A DNA stretch of 36,232 bases from CAZEDL01 sp964585245. Lineage in GTDB: Bacteria > Patescibacteriota > Patescibacteriia > Magasanikbacterales > GWA2-37-8. The stretch spans positions 1 through 36,232 of the forward strand of contig CAZPCV010000009.1 of the NCBI GenBank assembly GCA_964585245.1, written 5' to 3'. Positions 13,629 through 20,733 of the stretch are shown here, one piece after another. Below the pieces are notes generated by a model that saw nothing but the letters and a program-made list of their open reading frames with translations, ran no database searches and was not told the origin of the DNA. Position 1 is the first letter of the stretch; each line of letters opens with the position of its first letter. The position numbers and the translations under genes were made by a program.

Positions 13629-13658
13629 TATTAAATATTGAGTCAGCAATATTTAATA
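13629..13658. promoter_or_regulatory. Perfect 12-bp palindrome upstream of murE (operator-like)
   Basis: TATTAAATATTG and its exact reverse complement CAATATTTAATA are separated by AGTCAG. The dyad ends 13 bp before the murE start codon and 7 bp after the translin-like gene ends. With one G-C pair per arm and no U-run it is a poor terminator, but its symmetry and position fit an operator overlapping a promoter. Confidence 0.5.
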
Positions 13659-13664
13659 CCTATC

Positions 13665-14237
13665 CTAGTTGCGCAGGCTTACTTCGTAGACGACTTGCTG
13701 CAATTTGTTTAAAGCCTGTTTAGCCTGGTCAAATTTTTGGCGATTATAGCCGGTCAGATCCATGTCTACCATTTCGCTGACGATCATTTCGGCTGCCTGG
13801 TAACATTTTTTGACCATCAGGAAATTACGCTCGGTGGCCGCTTTGATAGCGTAGCGCAACAATTCGCCGGGTACATCTGCCAGCCCGCTGATATAGAGGT
13901 CGGGGTCCACGGTTAGGTTGGTCAGGGGTCCTAATTCACGTTCGTTTAAATATTCATTTAGGAGCCACGCTTCGACGTATTCTTCGAGCCCGGCGCGATA
14001 AGAACCTTCTTCAAATAATTCTGGGTTTTTGTGATAGCGTTTATTGAGCCCTACGAGGAGGTCTTTTGCAGTAATGAGACAACGTCCAGCTTCCTCGCGA
14101 TCGTCGCGTTGGAGGGCAAAAATAGCGCGTTTAGCCTGGTGCTGGGCGTCGCCAGAGGATTTTATGACTTCTCGGCGTTTTTCGGCATACGAAAGCAGTT
14201 CTTCGCGGATGGTTTGAAAGTACTTTTTGTTAAGCAT
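13665..14237 (-). CDS. Translin-like protein
   Basis: A 190-residue all-helical protein resembling the translin family, nucleic-acid-binding proteins that form ring-shaped oligomers. The match is strongest in the second half: LEEYVEAWLLNEYL (about residues 84-97), then DLYISGLADVPGELLRYAIK, and a C-terminal helix. Bacterial members are uncharacterised as far as I know. The gene has its own promoter (14345-14373) and is followed by murE. A role in RNA or DNA binding is inferred from the family only. Confidence 0.65.
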   Translation of the reverse strand: MLNKKYFQTIREELLSYAEKRREVIKSSGDAQHQAKRAIFALQRDDREEAGRCLITAKDLLVGLNKRYHKNPELFEEGSYRAGLEEYVEAWLLNEYLNERELGPLTNLTVDPDLYISGLADVPGELLRYAIKAATERNFLMVKKCYQAAEMIVSEMVDMDLTGYNRQKFDQAKQALNKLQQVVYEVSLRN

Positions 14238-14297
14238 ATTTTTGGTGCTAAAACGGCTGGGGCCGTAGGGAATAAAGTAGGTGTGGGTAGTTTACTC

Positions 14298-14326
14298 TTG
14301 ATTTTTATTTTTAGGTAGTATATCAT
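14298..14326 (+). promoter_or_regulatory. Promoter of tRNA-Lys
   Basis: TTGATT (14298-14303) and TATCAT (14321-14326) are separated by 17 bp. Transcription would begin near 14333, giving a 5' leader of about 42 nt before the mature tRNA. Confidence 0.5.
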
Positions 14327-14344
14327 CTACCACACCGAAAGTCC

Positions 14345-14373
14345 ATTATAAAATGGGCTTAACCACAAGTAAA
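14345..14373 (-). promoter_or_regulatory. Promoter of the translin-like gene
   Basis: On the minus strand TTTACT (14373-14368) and a perfect TATAAT (14350-14345) are separated by 17 bp. Transcription would begin near 14338, about 100 nt upstream of the start codon. The promoter lies within the leader of the plus-strand tRNA-Lys transcript. Confidence 0.55.
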
Positions 14374-14374
14374 C

Positions 14375-14447
14375 GGGTCGGTAGCTCAGCTGGTAGAGCA
14401 GATCCCTTTTAAGGATAAGGTCCTGGGTTCGATCCCCAGCCGACCCA
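14375..14447 (+). tRNA. tRNA-Lys (UUU)
   Basis: A 73-nt cloverleaf with acceptor GGGTCGG / CCGACCC, D arm GCTC...GAGC, anticodon loop CTTTTAA (anticodon UUU), T arm CTGGG-TTCGATC-CCCAG and discriminator A. The outermost anticodon-stem pair (27-43) is a G-A mismatch. CCA is not encoded. It is the only plus-strand RNA gene in the window. Confidence 0.95.
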
Positions 14448-14449
14448 CG

Positions 14450-14486
14450 AAAACAAAAACAGCGTGTACTACGCTGTTTTTGTTTT
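14450..14486. terminator. Bidirectional terminator between tRNA-Lys and dinB
   Basis: A perfect 16-bp stem, AAAACAAAAACAGCGT against ACGCTGTTTTTGTTTT, closes on loop GTACT. Because the outer stem is A-rich on one side and T-rich on the other, it carries a U-tract in both directions and can end both the tRNA-Lys and the lexA-dinB transcripts. Confidence 0.85.
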
Positions 14487-15831
14487 ATACCACCACTCCC
14501 AGTAACATCGGTATCCCCAAGCGTTTTCGTTTGGTTTCTCCTAAGAACAACGTGGTTTGACGTTCTGGTTCATCGCCTCGTTTCGTTAAATGAGCTTTGA
14601 ATTTGTGAGCTGGCCAGCTGGTTCCCAAAAACATCGTGTGTTTGCCAAATTTAGCGGCTACTTTGTCGGCACTCGCATAGAGGCGTTGTAGTTTTTCGAC
14701 TCGAAGATTATCCCCAAAGAGGTCGGCCTGAATCACCATGGGAACTAGGTTAAAAAACACGACTCCAGTCGCCCGGTACCAGGTTTGTTTTTTAACAATT
14801 TTTTCAAACGCCTTTCTCGCGGCCGGGAGTATTTCGGGCGGCAGGTTCGTCGGTCTCGCTAACGGAATTTCTAGGGTATGGTGGCGAAAATTTTGCGTGC
14901 GAAGAATGATATATAAAGCTGGTGTCGCTTGATGATAACGCCGGAGTTTAATGCACGCGTTCTCGATATTTTTAGACAGTTGGGCAAAGATGAATTCCGG
15001 ATCTTTTGAGGGCGGGGTAAAGGTTTTAAACTTTTGAATGGATTGGTAACTTTCTTTTGGCGCAAATTGAAGCGGTATAACCAATTCACCTTGGAGCTCT
15101 CGCCAGATATCGTGAAACGGCCGTGATAAATTCTGTTTGACCCACCATTCGTTTTGACTAGCAAATTGTCCGGCAGTAAGAATGTTTTGAGTCTCTAGCC
15201 AGGCAGTCGTGCGATGGCCTATACCCCAAATTTTTCCTACCGGCAGATTTTTTAAAAAATGGTGTATTTGTTCGGTGGGTACAGCAGTAAACCCGTATGG
15301 TTTTTGCCACTTTGAGCCGAGTTTGGCCAAGACTTTGTTGGGCCCCAGGCCTACGGAAAAAGTGCAGCCGAGTTCTTGTTTTAATACGGTGCGTAATTCT
15401 TCGGCCAATTGATAATAGCTTTTGTGAAACGAGGCTTCTAATCCGGTGAGATCGCCGAAACATTCATCGATACCGTATTCTTCTACAGCTCCGGTATATC
15501 TGCGGACAATTTCATAAAAATGTTGCGACATGAGGCTATACATTTCATAATCAGAGGGCAGGCAAATCACGTCGGGGCAGAGTTTTTTAATTTCCCACAG
15601 GGGCATGGCACGGGTTACCCCCTTGGCCTTGGCTTCGATACTCATAGAGGCTGCTATCCCCCGCTCTTGGCCGGTGATGACGGGTTTGCCGCGTAGGGCA
15701 GGATTCCGGGCTTGTTCACAGCTGGCAAAAAAAGAATCGCCATCGATGTGGAGGATGGCGTGAGGAAAAGAAGTTTTGGCCGAAACAGCTGGAGCGTAGG
15801 TATGCATTGTATTGAGGTCGACATCACTCAT
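14485..15831 (-). CDS. dinB: Y-family translesion DNA polymerase (DinB/UmuC type)
   Basis: A 448-residue error-prone DNA polymerase for synthesis past lesions. The palm motifs are ILHIDGDSFFASCEQ (catalytic Asp near residue 29) and VEEYGIDECFGDLTG (Asp-Glu near 120). FSVGLGPNKVLAKLGSKWQKP, a helix-hairpin-helix part (VGKIWGIGHRTT) and the little-finger domain follow. Two motifs could bind the sliding clamp: QADLF at 368-372 and QTTLF at 425-429. The ATG overlaps the lexA stop (ATGA), giving a lexA-dinB operon under the SOS promoter, an arrangement like umuDC. Confidence 0.93.
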   Translation of the reverse strand: MSDVDLNTMHTYAPAVSAKTSFPHAILHIDGDSFFASCEQARNPALRGKPVITGQERGIAASMSIEAKAKGVTRAMPLWEIKKLCPDVICLPSDYEMYSLMSQHFYEIVRRYTGAVEEYGIDECFGDLTGLEASFHKSYYQLAEELRTVLKQELGCTFSVGLGPNKVLAKLGSKWQKPYGFTAVPTEQIHHFLKNLPVGKIWGIGHRTTAWLETQNILTAGQFASQNEWWVKQNLSRPFHDIWRELQGELVIPLQFAPKESYQSIQKFKTFTPPSKDPEFIFAQLSKNIENACIKLRRYHQATPALYIILRTQNFRHHTLEIPLARPTNLPPEILPAARKAFEKIVKKQTWYRATGVVFFNLVPMVIQADLFGDNLRVEKLQRLYASADKVAAKFGKHTMFLGTSWPAHKFKAHLTKRGDEPERQTTLFLGETKRKRLGIPMLLGVVV

Positions 15832-16406
15832 ACATCGTGATACTTGCGGATCACGGCGGTCACAATAGCGGCGATGGTTAATTCTTCTTTGGCAATAATG
15901 GGCCGGAACTTTTTGTTGGCCGGAACCAACACTATTTGGTCGCCGTGTTTTTGAAAATATTTAAGCGTCCATTGATTATCTACTTCCGCAATTACGATAT
16001 CGCCATTTTTGGGGGTTCTGCCTCGTTCTACCAGCAAGGTGTCGCCGGGGTGGATACCGGCATCGATCATCGAATCGCCCGAGACTTTCAACATAAAGGT
16101 GGCTTGGCGATTGCCGATAAGCCATTCATCCAGGCTCATGGTATCGACCAGCTCTTCTTCGGCCGGGGATGGCCAACCGGCTTCAACCGTGCCTAATAGA
16201 GGCACACCCAAAAAACGGCGGCCCGGAATGGGCTTGCCGGTGGTGTCGCGGGTAAGCCAGCCGGATTTGATCAATCGCTCTACTAATTGCGCGATAGCGT
16301 TGGTAGATTTAAATCCGGTTAAGCCCAACATTTCCCGATAGGATGGGAGGCGTTTGTTGCGGCGGTAGAAACGGATGATGGAGGGGAGGTGTTTGGGGAG
16401 AGGCAT
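15828..16406 (-). CDS. lexA: LexA SOS repressor
   Basis: A 192-residue LexA repressor that represses SOS genes until RecA-stimulated self-cleavage. The N-terminal winged helix-turn-helix is at about residues 20-65 (SYREMLGLTGFKSTNAIAQL). The cleavage site is Ala76-Gly77 in TVEAGWPSP, and the catalytic pair is Ser112 (VSGDSMIDAG) and Lys149 (QWTLKYFQ). I chose ATG 16406 because the promoter and LexA box lie between it and the upstream ATG at 16454. The operator in its own promoter shows autoregulation. dinB follows with an ATGA overlap. Confidence 0.95.
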   Translation of the reverse strand: MPLPKHLPSIIRFYRRNKRLPSYREMLGLTGFKSTNAIAQLVERLIKSGWLTRDTTGKPIPGRRFLGVPLLGTVEAGWPSPAEEELVDTMSLDEWLIGNRQATFMLKVSGDSMIDAGIHPGDTLLVERGRTPKNGDIVIAEVDNQWTLKYFQKHGDQIVLVPANKKFRPIIAKEELTIAAIVTAVIRKYHDV

Positions 16407-16414
16407 ATGGTGAC

Positions 16415-16444
16415 AGTATAGTGAACAAGTGTTCACCATGTCAA
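16415..16444 (-). promoter_or_regulatory. lexA-dinB promoter
   Basis: On the minus strand a consensus -35 TTGACA (16444-16439) and -10 TATACT (16420-16415) are separated by 18 bp, and the spacer is filled by the LexA box. Eight bases separate the -10 from the ATG at 16406, so the mRNA should be leaderless or nearly so. Confidence 0.85.
16421..16436. promoter_or_regulatory. LexA box (SOS operator)
   Basis: GTGAACAAGTGTTCAC is a perfect palindrome apart from the central AG. It contains GAAC-N4-GTTC, the LexA box known from Bacillus and other Gram-positive lineages. It lies between the -35 and -10 elements, so bound LexA would block RNA polymerase. Confidence 0.9.
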
Positions 16445-16495
16445 GGTAGGCCATACGCTTCTAATTTCAGAGAAAATATCTTTGGAGCCCTATTT

Positions 16496-16951
16496 TTATG
16501 ATTTATTATCAGGGATCTTGAGTTTTTGTTTTAATTTAATCAATGGTCCTTCGGCAAACGCTGCCAAGGGCACTGGTAAATTATTCAGTGAGTACCAGTC
16601 CCAAGATTCACATTTATCTGCTTCTTTTACTGTTGGAGTTCCACCGACGTACTCTACCAAAAAAGACAAGGTAACGTAATGTTTATTGACGCTTTTTATG
16701 TAACGCAAAACATTATCCACATTTAACAACTCAATTTTTCCAATTTCCAGCCCAGTCTCTTCTTTTACTTCTTTTTTTAAATTTTCTTCAAAAGTCTCTC
16801 CAAATTCAAGATGACCGCCAGGCGCGGCGTATTCATTCGGAGCCAACAACCCTTTTCTCTTGCCCAATAAAATTTTTCCATCTTTATTTATTATATAAGC
16901 ACCCAAACCTACTGATGGTCGAGGATTAATTTGGTTTAGATTTTGTTCCAC
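16496..16951 (-). CDS. NUDIX hydrolase
   Basis: A 151-residue NUDIX-family pyrophosphohydrolase. The NUDIX box is visible as GGHLEFGETFEENLKKEVKE followed by ETGL, with Lys in place of the usual Arg of the REUxEE core, so catalysis may be altered or tolerated. Strands before it include VGLGAYIINKDGKILLGKR. The start codon is GTG at 16951, 5 bp after the dciA stop. Members act on nucleotide or nucleotide-sugar diphosphates; the substrate here cannot be told. The gene is more AT-rich than its neighbours. Confidence 0.85.
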   Translation of the reverse strand: MEQNLNQINPRPSVGLGAYIINKDGKILLGKRKGLLAPNEYAAPGGHLEFGETFEENLKKEVKEETGLEIGKIELLNVDNVLRYIKSVNKHYVTLSFLVEYVGGTPTVKEADKCESWDWYSLNNLPVPLAAFAEGPLIKLKQKLKIPDNKS

Positions 16952-16956
16952 AATTT

Positions 16957-17250
16957 TTATTGTAAATATCTTAATTTTTTAACTATATTGGCGCCAATTT
17001 TTTTATTTATCGAATCAATAATTTCATTTTCTTTCAGGCGAATTTCCTGAGCCACGGTAGAGCTGAGGCAGCCGATGGCCAGTGTGCCATCTTTAAAATA
17101 TGCTACTTGGGCATACTCGGTGATATCTTCGCCCAAGAGTTCTTTTAATACTTTATTTCCAGCTTCTACCGTAAGAGCGGCTGCGGCACCTTTCAGTACC
17201 GGCGAGCGGCTTACTCGCTGTTGTAATAAGTTGCCAAGACTTTTGAGCAT
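16957..17250 (-). CDS. dciA: DciA-like (DUF721) helicase-loader protein
   Basis: A 97-residue protein like the DUF721/DciA family, which delivers the replicative helicase DnaB in bacteria without DnaC or DnaI. It has an N-terminal helix with MLKSLGNLLQQR, a KH-like core with AQVAYFKDGTLAIGCLSS and VAQEIRLKENEIIDSINKK, and a final IVKKLRYLQ. I chose ATG 17250; a longer frame from ATG 17274 would begin inside the left arm of the inverted repeat that flanks the S23 gene. That element sits only 8 bp upstream, so it may have changed the leader or the N-terminus of this gene. Confidence 0.75.
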   Translation of the reverse strand: MLKSLGNLLQQRVSRSPVLKGAAAALTVEAGNKVLKELLGEDITEYAQVAYFKDGTLAIGCLSSTVAQEIRLKENEIIDSINKKIGANIVKKLRYLQ

Positions 17251-17258
17251 ATGTGTGC

Positions 17259-17288
17259 AAGGATCAAGGAACATGGAGCAAGGAACAA
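17259..17288. repeat. Left arm of the 30-bp inverted repeat around the S23 gene
   Basis: Thirty bases built from 7-bp units (AAGGATC, AAGGAAC, ATGGAGC, AAGGAAC, then AA). They match the reverse complement of 17642-17671 at 28 of 30 positions. The arm touches the stop codon of the S23 gene directly and ends 8 bp from the dciA start. Confidence 0.9.
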
Positions 17289-17657
17289 TTAACGTTTACG
17301 GATGATGGCCCAGAGAATTTTGGCCGTTTCTTCCGCTAGTTTAAGAGTTTCTTGGTATGTAGCTGGGGATAAGTATTTTTGTTCTAACGCAAAATGTAGT
17401 AGATATTTAGTTTCTTTTAGAGAGCCAAACGAAATGATCAAGAAACGGTGATATTCTTTCTCGCTTTGACGAGCAAAACCCTCGATGATGTTCAGGATAA
17501 CTGATAATCCAGCACGACGCAATTGTGATGTTAGTCCAAACATTTCATGTTTGGGAAACTGGCCACAAACCTTATAAATTAATTTAGCCAAAGCATCCGC
17601 CTTTACGAATAAAGGATTCGTGGATGATATCCCAAATTGGCTTGCTCCTTGTTCCAT
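17289..17657 (-). CDS. Four-helix-bundle protein, S23/IVP family
   Basis: A 122-residue protein of the 23S rRNA intervening-sequence (S23) family, first known from ORFs inside 23S rRNA inserts; related four-helix bundles include the Avd protein of diversity-generating retroelements. Typical segments are LAKLIYKVCGQFPKHEMFGL, TSQLRRAGLSVILNIIEGFA and the EYHRFLIISFGSLKETKYLL region. The ATG and its AAGGA ribosome-binding site both lie within the right arm of the flanking inverted repeat, and the stop codon touches the left arm. The biochemical function of the family is not settled. No retroelement reverse transcriptase is nearby. Confidence 0.9.
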   Translation of the reverse strand: MEQGASQFGISSTNPLFVKADALAKLIYKVCGQFPKHEMFGLTSQLRRAGLSVILNIIEGFARQSEKEYHRFLIISFGSLKETKYLLHFALEQKYLSPATYQETLKLAEETAKILWAIIRKR

Positions 17658-17671
17658 GTTCCTTGATCCTT
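17642..17671. repeat. Right arm of the 30-bp inverted repeat around the S23 gene
   Basis: Read on the minus strand this arm consists of AAGGATC, AAGGAAC, ATGGAAC, AAGGAGC and AA, a fourfold 7-bp repeat. It contains the Shine-Dalgarno sequence and the start codon of the S23 gene and lies 4 bp from the uvrD stop codon. Confidence 0.9.
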
Positions 17672-17675
17672 ATTT

Positions 17676-20597
17676 TTACAAAATTCTAAATTCACAAATT
17701 TCTTTGAAGTCACACGAGCGGCAAGTGAATTGGCTGGGAGTGGCGGCAAAATCACCAGAACGGATTTTTAGAATAGTTTCCAGTAATTTATCTTGCAGGG
17801 CCGCAATTTCTTTGTCTGAACCTAAGAAAGATAATTTGCTGTTGTCATTGAGATAATAAAAAGTCAGGCGGCTGGGCGCACCGATATGGTGGTATTGCGG
17901 CAGTTGTTGCACGGCTACTTGATAAATCAAGAGCTGGTCTTTGTCTTCGCCGACTAATTTTTCTTTGGGTGTGCCGGTTTTGTAATCAATAATTTCGAGC
18001 GTGCCGTCGGGCAATTGATCGATGCGGTCGATGCGGCCGCGTAACAAGAACTCCCCTACTCTGATTTTGAACCAGCCCTCTAAGCTGACGGGAATGGTCC
18101 ACTGGTTTTGTTGGGCTTCATAAAAAGTGCGCAAGATTTTTTTACCCTCGGCATAATAGGTTTCGCGTTGGTTTTTATCATGATACCAGTCGTCGATCCA
18201 GGCTTGGTCGTACAAAGCTGTCAGTTCTTCGTAATCGGGAATACGTATTCCTGTTTTGGGCGCACTATTTTGCGGGAGAGCAAATAATGATGGCTGCTCG
18301 CTTTTGTTTAATTCCTGCACGCGTTCGTAAAAATGCTGGAGCGTGCTGTGCATGGTCGTGCCAAAGCTAAAGCTGGGGTTGCCGTGAGTAGAGGGCAGCT
18401 TTAAGACATTAGCCAGTTTGTATTGGTAGGGGCAGGTTTGGTAGGTTTTTAACTGCGAAAAAGAAAAAATATCAGGGATTTCCGAAGGAGCCGTTGAAAC
18501 GTGTTCGGGGCGAGTAGAGATAGTGCCGGGCAGAGCCCTGGGTACTTCGATTTTTTCGGTGGCTGAAAAACCTAACTCCGCTAAAAACCGGCTGATCTTT
18601 TTTTCTCGTACCCCGCCATAAGTGGCGGCGCTCGATAGATACAGCTGGTCTTTGGCGCGGGTCATGCCGACATAAAAAAGACGGCGTTCTTCTTGGTAAT
18701 GAGCGTCGCCGCTCGGCAATTGTTCTTTGATTAAGCTCGGCGGTATTTCGATCGCTTCGCCGCGGCGGCGGGTAGGAAACCGGTCTTCGACCAGGTTCAG
18801 CATGAATACATAACGAAACTCCAAGCCTTTGGCCGCATGGATCGTCATGATTTTGAGCGTATCAGTCTGGTTCTCCGCGCCCGTGAGCGAGCCTTCGTCA
18901 CCGATTTCCAGCAAGTAGCGGCAGTGCTCCAAAAAGCCTTGCACGGTCGCCTGCGGAGTAGCGGTTTCGTAGCTCTCTAATTGCTCCAAAAATTGATTGA
19001 GATAATTGATGTCGCGCAGGGCTCCTTGGTTGCCTTGGTCTTTGAGGTAACGCCAATATCCGCTCTCTTCCAAAAAGTTCAGGAGTACGGCCGTGGGTTT
19101 GGTTTGCCTGGCTAATTTCATGCCTGCGTGAATAAGCTCGATTACGCGATCAGCAATAGTTGTGCCTTCGGCGGATAGAGCAAACTCCCGACAGCGTTTG
19201 AGGGCTTCGTAGTACGAGATACTTTTCTTTTTGGCATTGTAGGTAATTTTTTGTAAATCGTTTTCTTTGAAAGCTAAAAAAGGCAAGCGCAATAACCGGT
19301 ACACGGCGGGTGATTCGTGATAATTATCGACCAGTTTAAAAAAATTCAAACAATCCAGAATCACATTCTGGCGATAGAGCCCGGCTGAGGCCAAAAATTC
19401 GTATGGTATCCCCTGTCGCTCACAGGCGGCTACGAGCGGCTCGGCGTGGCTGTTGGCCCGCACCAAGACGGCGCAGTCACTCCATTTGGTATCAGGATCG
19501 TTGGTGCGCAATTCCTGTATCGAAGCTAAGGTTGCGGACACTTCGGCTTCGCCGCTGGCAAAATGGCGGTAGATAACGGCTTTGGTCTCGTCAGTTTTTC
19601 GAGATGAACGTAGTTTTTTATCAATGCCTAATTTTATTTCCAAGCGATCCGGATTGTTGCCGTTAATTAATTGATAACTAAGATCCAAAATGTCGGGTAC
19701 GGAACGATAATTTTCTACCAAGACAATTTCTTTGGCATTGGGGAAATCATCTTTGAAGCGCAAAATATTTGAAACAGACGCGCCGCGAAAGGCGTAAATA
19801 CTCTGGTCGTCATCGCCGACCACCGTTAATTGATTGTCTTCGCTGCTCAAGAGTTTAACCAGTTTGTATTGTGCCCAGTTGACGTCCTGAAATTCATCTA
19901 CCAGAATATATTTAAAGCGTTGTTGCAAGGTTTTCAGGATAGCCGGACGTTTTTCCAATACTTCTATGCTGTATTTAATCAGATCACCAAAATCCAAGAC
20001 GTTATTTTCCAACAGTATTTGATTATACGTATGATAGGCAGCAGCTAATTCGCTGATACGGTCTTGTTCCTCGATATTCATGTCGCCACTTTCCAGGCGT
20101 TTACTTTCGGCATATTCCAGATACTGGGCAGGGCTGATTAATTCATCTTTGCATTTAGTGAAGTGTTTGATCAGTTCGTGGATATGGCGCGTGGGATTCG
20201 CCAATGGTCGATAATACTCCAATTTAAAACGGTCAAAATTCTGTCGCATCAATAACCAGGTTTCTGTGGTGGTGAGTAGTTTGAAACGATTGCTTACGCC
20301 GATATCCAAAGCGTATTGTTCTAGCAGGCGCTGGCAAAAAGCGTGAAAAGTGGAAATATGCAAATCCAAATAGCCCACCGGCAAAAGAGTGTCGACGCGC
20401 TCCGACATTTCGGTAGCAGCCTTATCGGTAAATGTGAGCGCGAGAATCTGCTCGGGGGTAGCGAGTTTAGTTTCAATCAGGTGGGCAATTTTGCGGGTAA
20501 TTACAGTGGTTTTACCAGTTCCCGCCCCGGCGACGATCATGAGGGGGCCAGCGGTATAGGCGACGGCGGCTTGTTGCTCCGAGTTTAATCCAGACAT
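17676..20597 (-). CDS. UvrD-like helicase fused to a PD-(D/E)XK nuclease with Fe-S cysteines
   Basis: A 973-residue superfamily-1 helicase with motif I VAGAGTGKTT, motif Ia ALTFTDKAATEM, motif II LVDEFQDVNW, motif III VVGDDDQSIYAFRGA, and later IMTIHAAKGLEF and FYVGMTRAKDQLYL. UvrD/PcrA ends near residue 720. Here a RecB/AddB-type nuclease follows: FSFSQLKTYQTCPYQYK, LRGRIDRID, IIDYKTG. Cysteines in TYQTCPYQ and at 959, 962 and 968 (CxxC-x5-C) match the Fe-S cluster of AddB and Cas4. The protein probably processes DNA breaks like AddAB or AdnAB. It has its own promoter and leads the S23-dciA-nudix cluster. Confidence 0.92.
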   Translation of the reverse strand: MSGLNSEQQAAVAYTAGPLMIVAGAGTGKTTVITRKIAHLIETKLATPEQILALTFTDKAATEMSERVDTLLPVGYLDLHISTFHAFCQRLLEQYALDIGVSNRFKLLTTTETWLLMRQNFDRFKLEYYRPLANPTRHIHELIKHFTKCKDELISPAQYLEYAESKRLESGDMNIEEQDRISELAAAYHTYNQILLENNVLDFGDLIKYSIEVLEKRPAILKTLQQRFKYILVDEFQDVNWAQYKLVKLLSSEDNQLTVVGDDDQSIYAFRGASVSNILRFKDDFPNAKEIVLVENYRSVPDILDLSYQLINGNNPDRLEIKLGIDKKLRSSRKTDETKAVIYRHFASGEAEVSATLASIQELRTNDPDTKWSDCAVLVRANSHAEPLVAACERQGIPYEFLASAGLYRQNVILDCLNFFKLVDNYHESPAVYRLLRLPFLAFKENDLQKITYNAKKKSISYYEALKRCREFALSAEGTTIADRVIELIHAGMKLARQTKPTAVLLNFLEESGYWRYLKDQGNQGALRDINYLNQFLEQLESYETATPQATVQGFLEHCRYLLEIGDEGSLTGAENQTDTLKIMTIHAAKGLEFRYVFMLNLVEDRFPTRRRGEAIEIPPSLIKEQLPSGDAHYQEERRLFYVGMTRAKDQLYLSSAATYGGVREKKISRFLAELGFSATEKIEVPRALPGTISTRPEHVSTAPSEIPDIFSFSQLKTYQTCPYQYKLANVLKLPSTHGNPSFSFGTTMHSTLQHFYERVQELNKSEQPSLFALPQNSAPKTGIRIPDYEELTALYDQAWIDDWYHDKNQRETYYAEGKKILRTFYEAQQNQWTIPVSLEGWFKIRVGEFLLRGRIDRIDQLPDGTLEIIDYKTGTPKEKLVGEDKDQLLIYQVAVQQLPQYHHIGAPSRLTFYYLNDNSKLSFLGSDKEIAALQDKLLETILKIRSGDFAATPSQFTCRSCDFKEICEFRIL

Positions 20598-20618
20598 ACT
20601 AGTTAGTTAGCGTTATCA

Positions 20619-20647
20619 AGTATACTGAATCCGTGCTAAAGGGGCAA
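20619..20647 (-). promoter_or_regulatory. Promoter of the uvrD-nuclease cluster
   Basis: On the minus strand TTGCCC (20647-20642) and TATACT (20624-20619) are 17 bp apart, placing the transcription start about 15 nt upstream of the ATG at 20597. No GAAC-N4-GTTC LexA box is present here. Confidence 0.65.
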
Positions 20648-20698
20648 CTGTAGTGTGGTGCTGTCATTTTTTTTCCACACAAAAAAGTCACTTAAAAA

Positions 20699-20720
20699 AC
20701 CACCGACGTGAGTCGATGGT
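20699..20720 (-). terminator. Terminator after rlmN
   Basis: On the minus strand ACCATCGAC and GTCGGTGGT form a 9-bp stem (one G-U pair) with a TCAC loop, followed by TTTTTTAAG. It ends the ABC exporter / phosphorylase-like / rlmN unit. Confidence 0.8.
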
Positions 20721-20733
20721 ATCGTTTTGATTT

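Larger units (their letters stand above)
17259..17671 (-). mobile_element. Inverted-repeat-bounded S23/IVP cassette (413 bp)
   Basis: One ORF (S23-like) is enclosed exactly by two 30-bp inverted repeats. The cassette fits between uvrD (stop 4 bp away) and dciA (start 8 bp away). As RNA, the arms could form a long duplex with the ORF in the loop, the same layout as the intervening sequences found in 23S rRNA genes of some bacteria, but here outside rRNA. I see no transposase. Mobility is inferred from the layout. Confidence 0.6.

Noticed and set aside
14341..14360. Imperfect inverted repeat AAGTCCATT / AATGGGCTT as an operator
   Set aside because: It overlaps the minus-strand TATAAT and is short with one mismatch; the pairing is probably incidental.
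16407..16454. N-terminal extension of LexA from ATG 16454
   Set aside because: The lexA -35, LexA box and -10 lie within this segment, so it cannot be part of the mRNA from that promoter.
17289..17657. Avd-type component of a diversity-generating retroelement
   Set aside because: The four-helix-bundle fold is related, but no reverse transcriptase or template/variable repeat pair is present in the window.
20598..20660. LexA box upstream of the uvrD-like gene
   Set aside because: I looked for GAAC-N4-GTTC near the uvrD promoter and found none.
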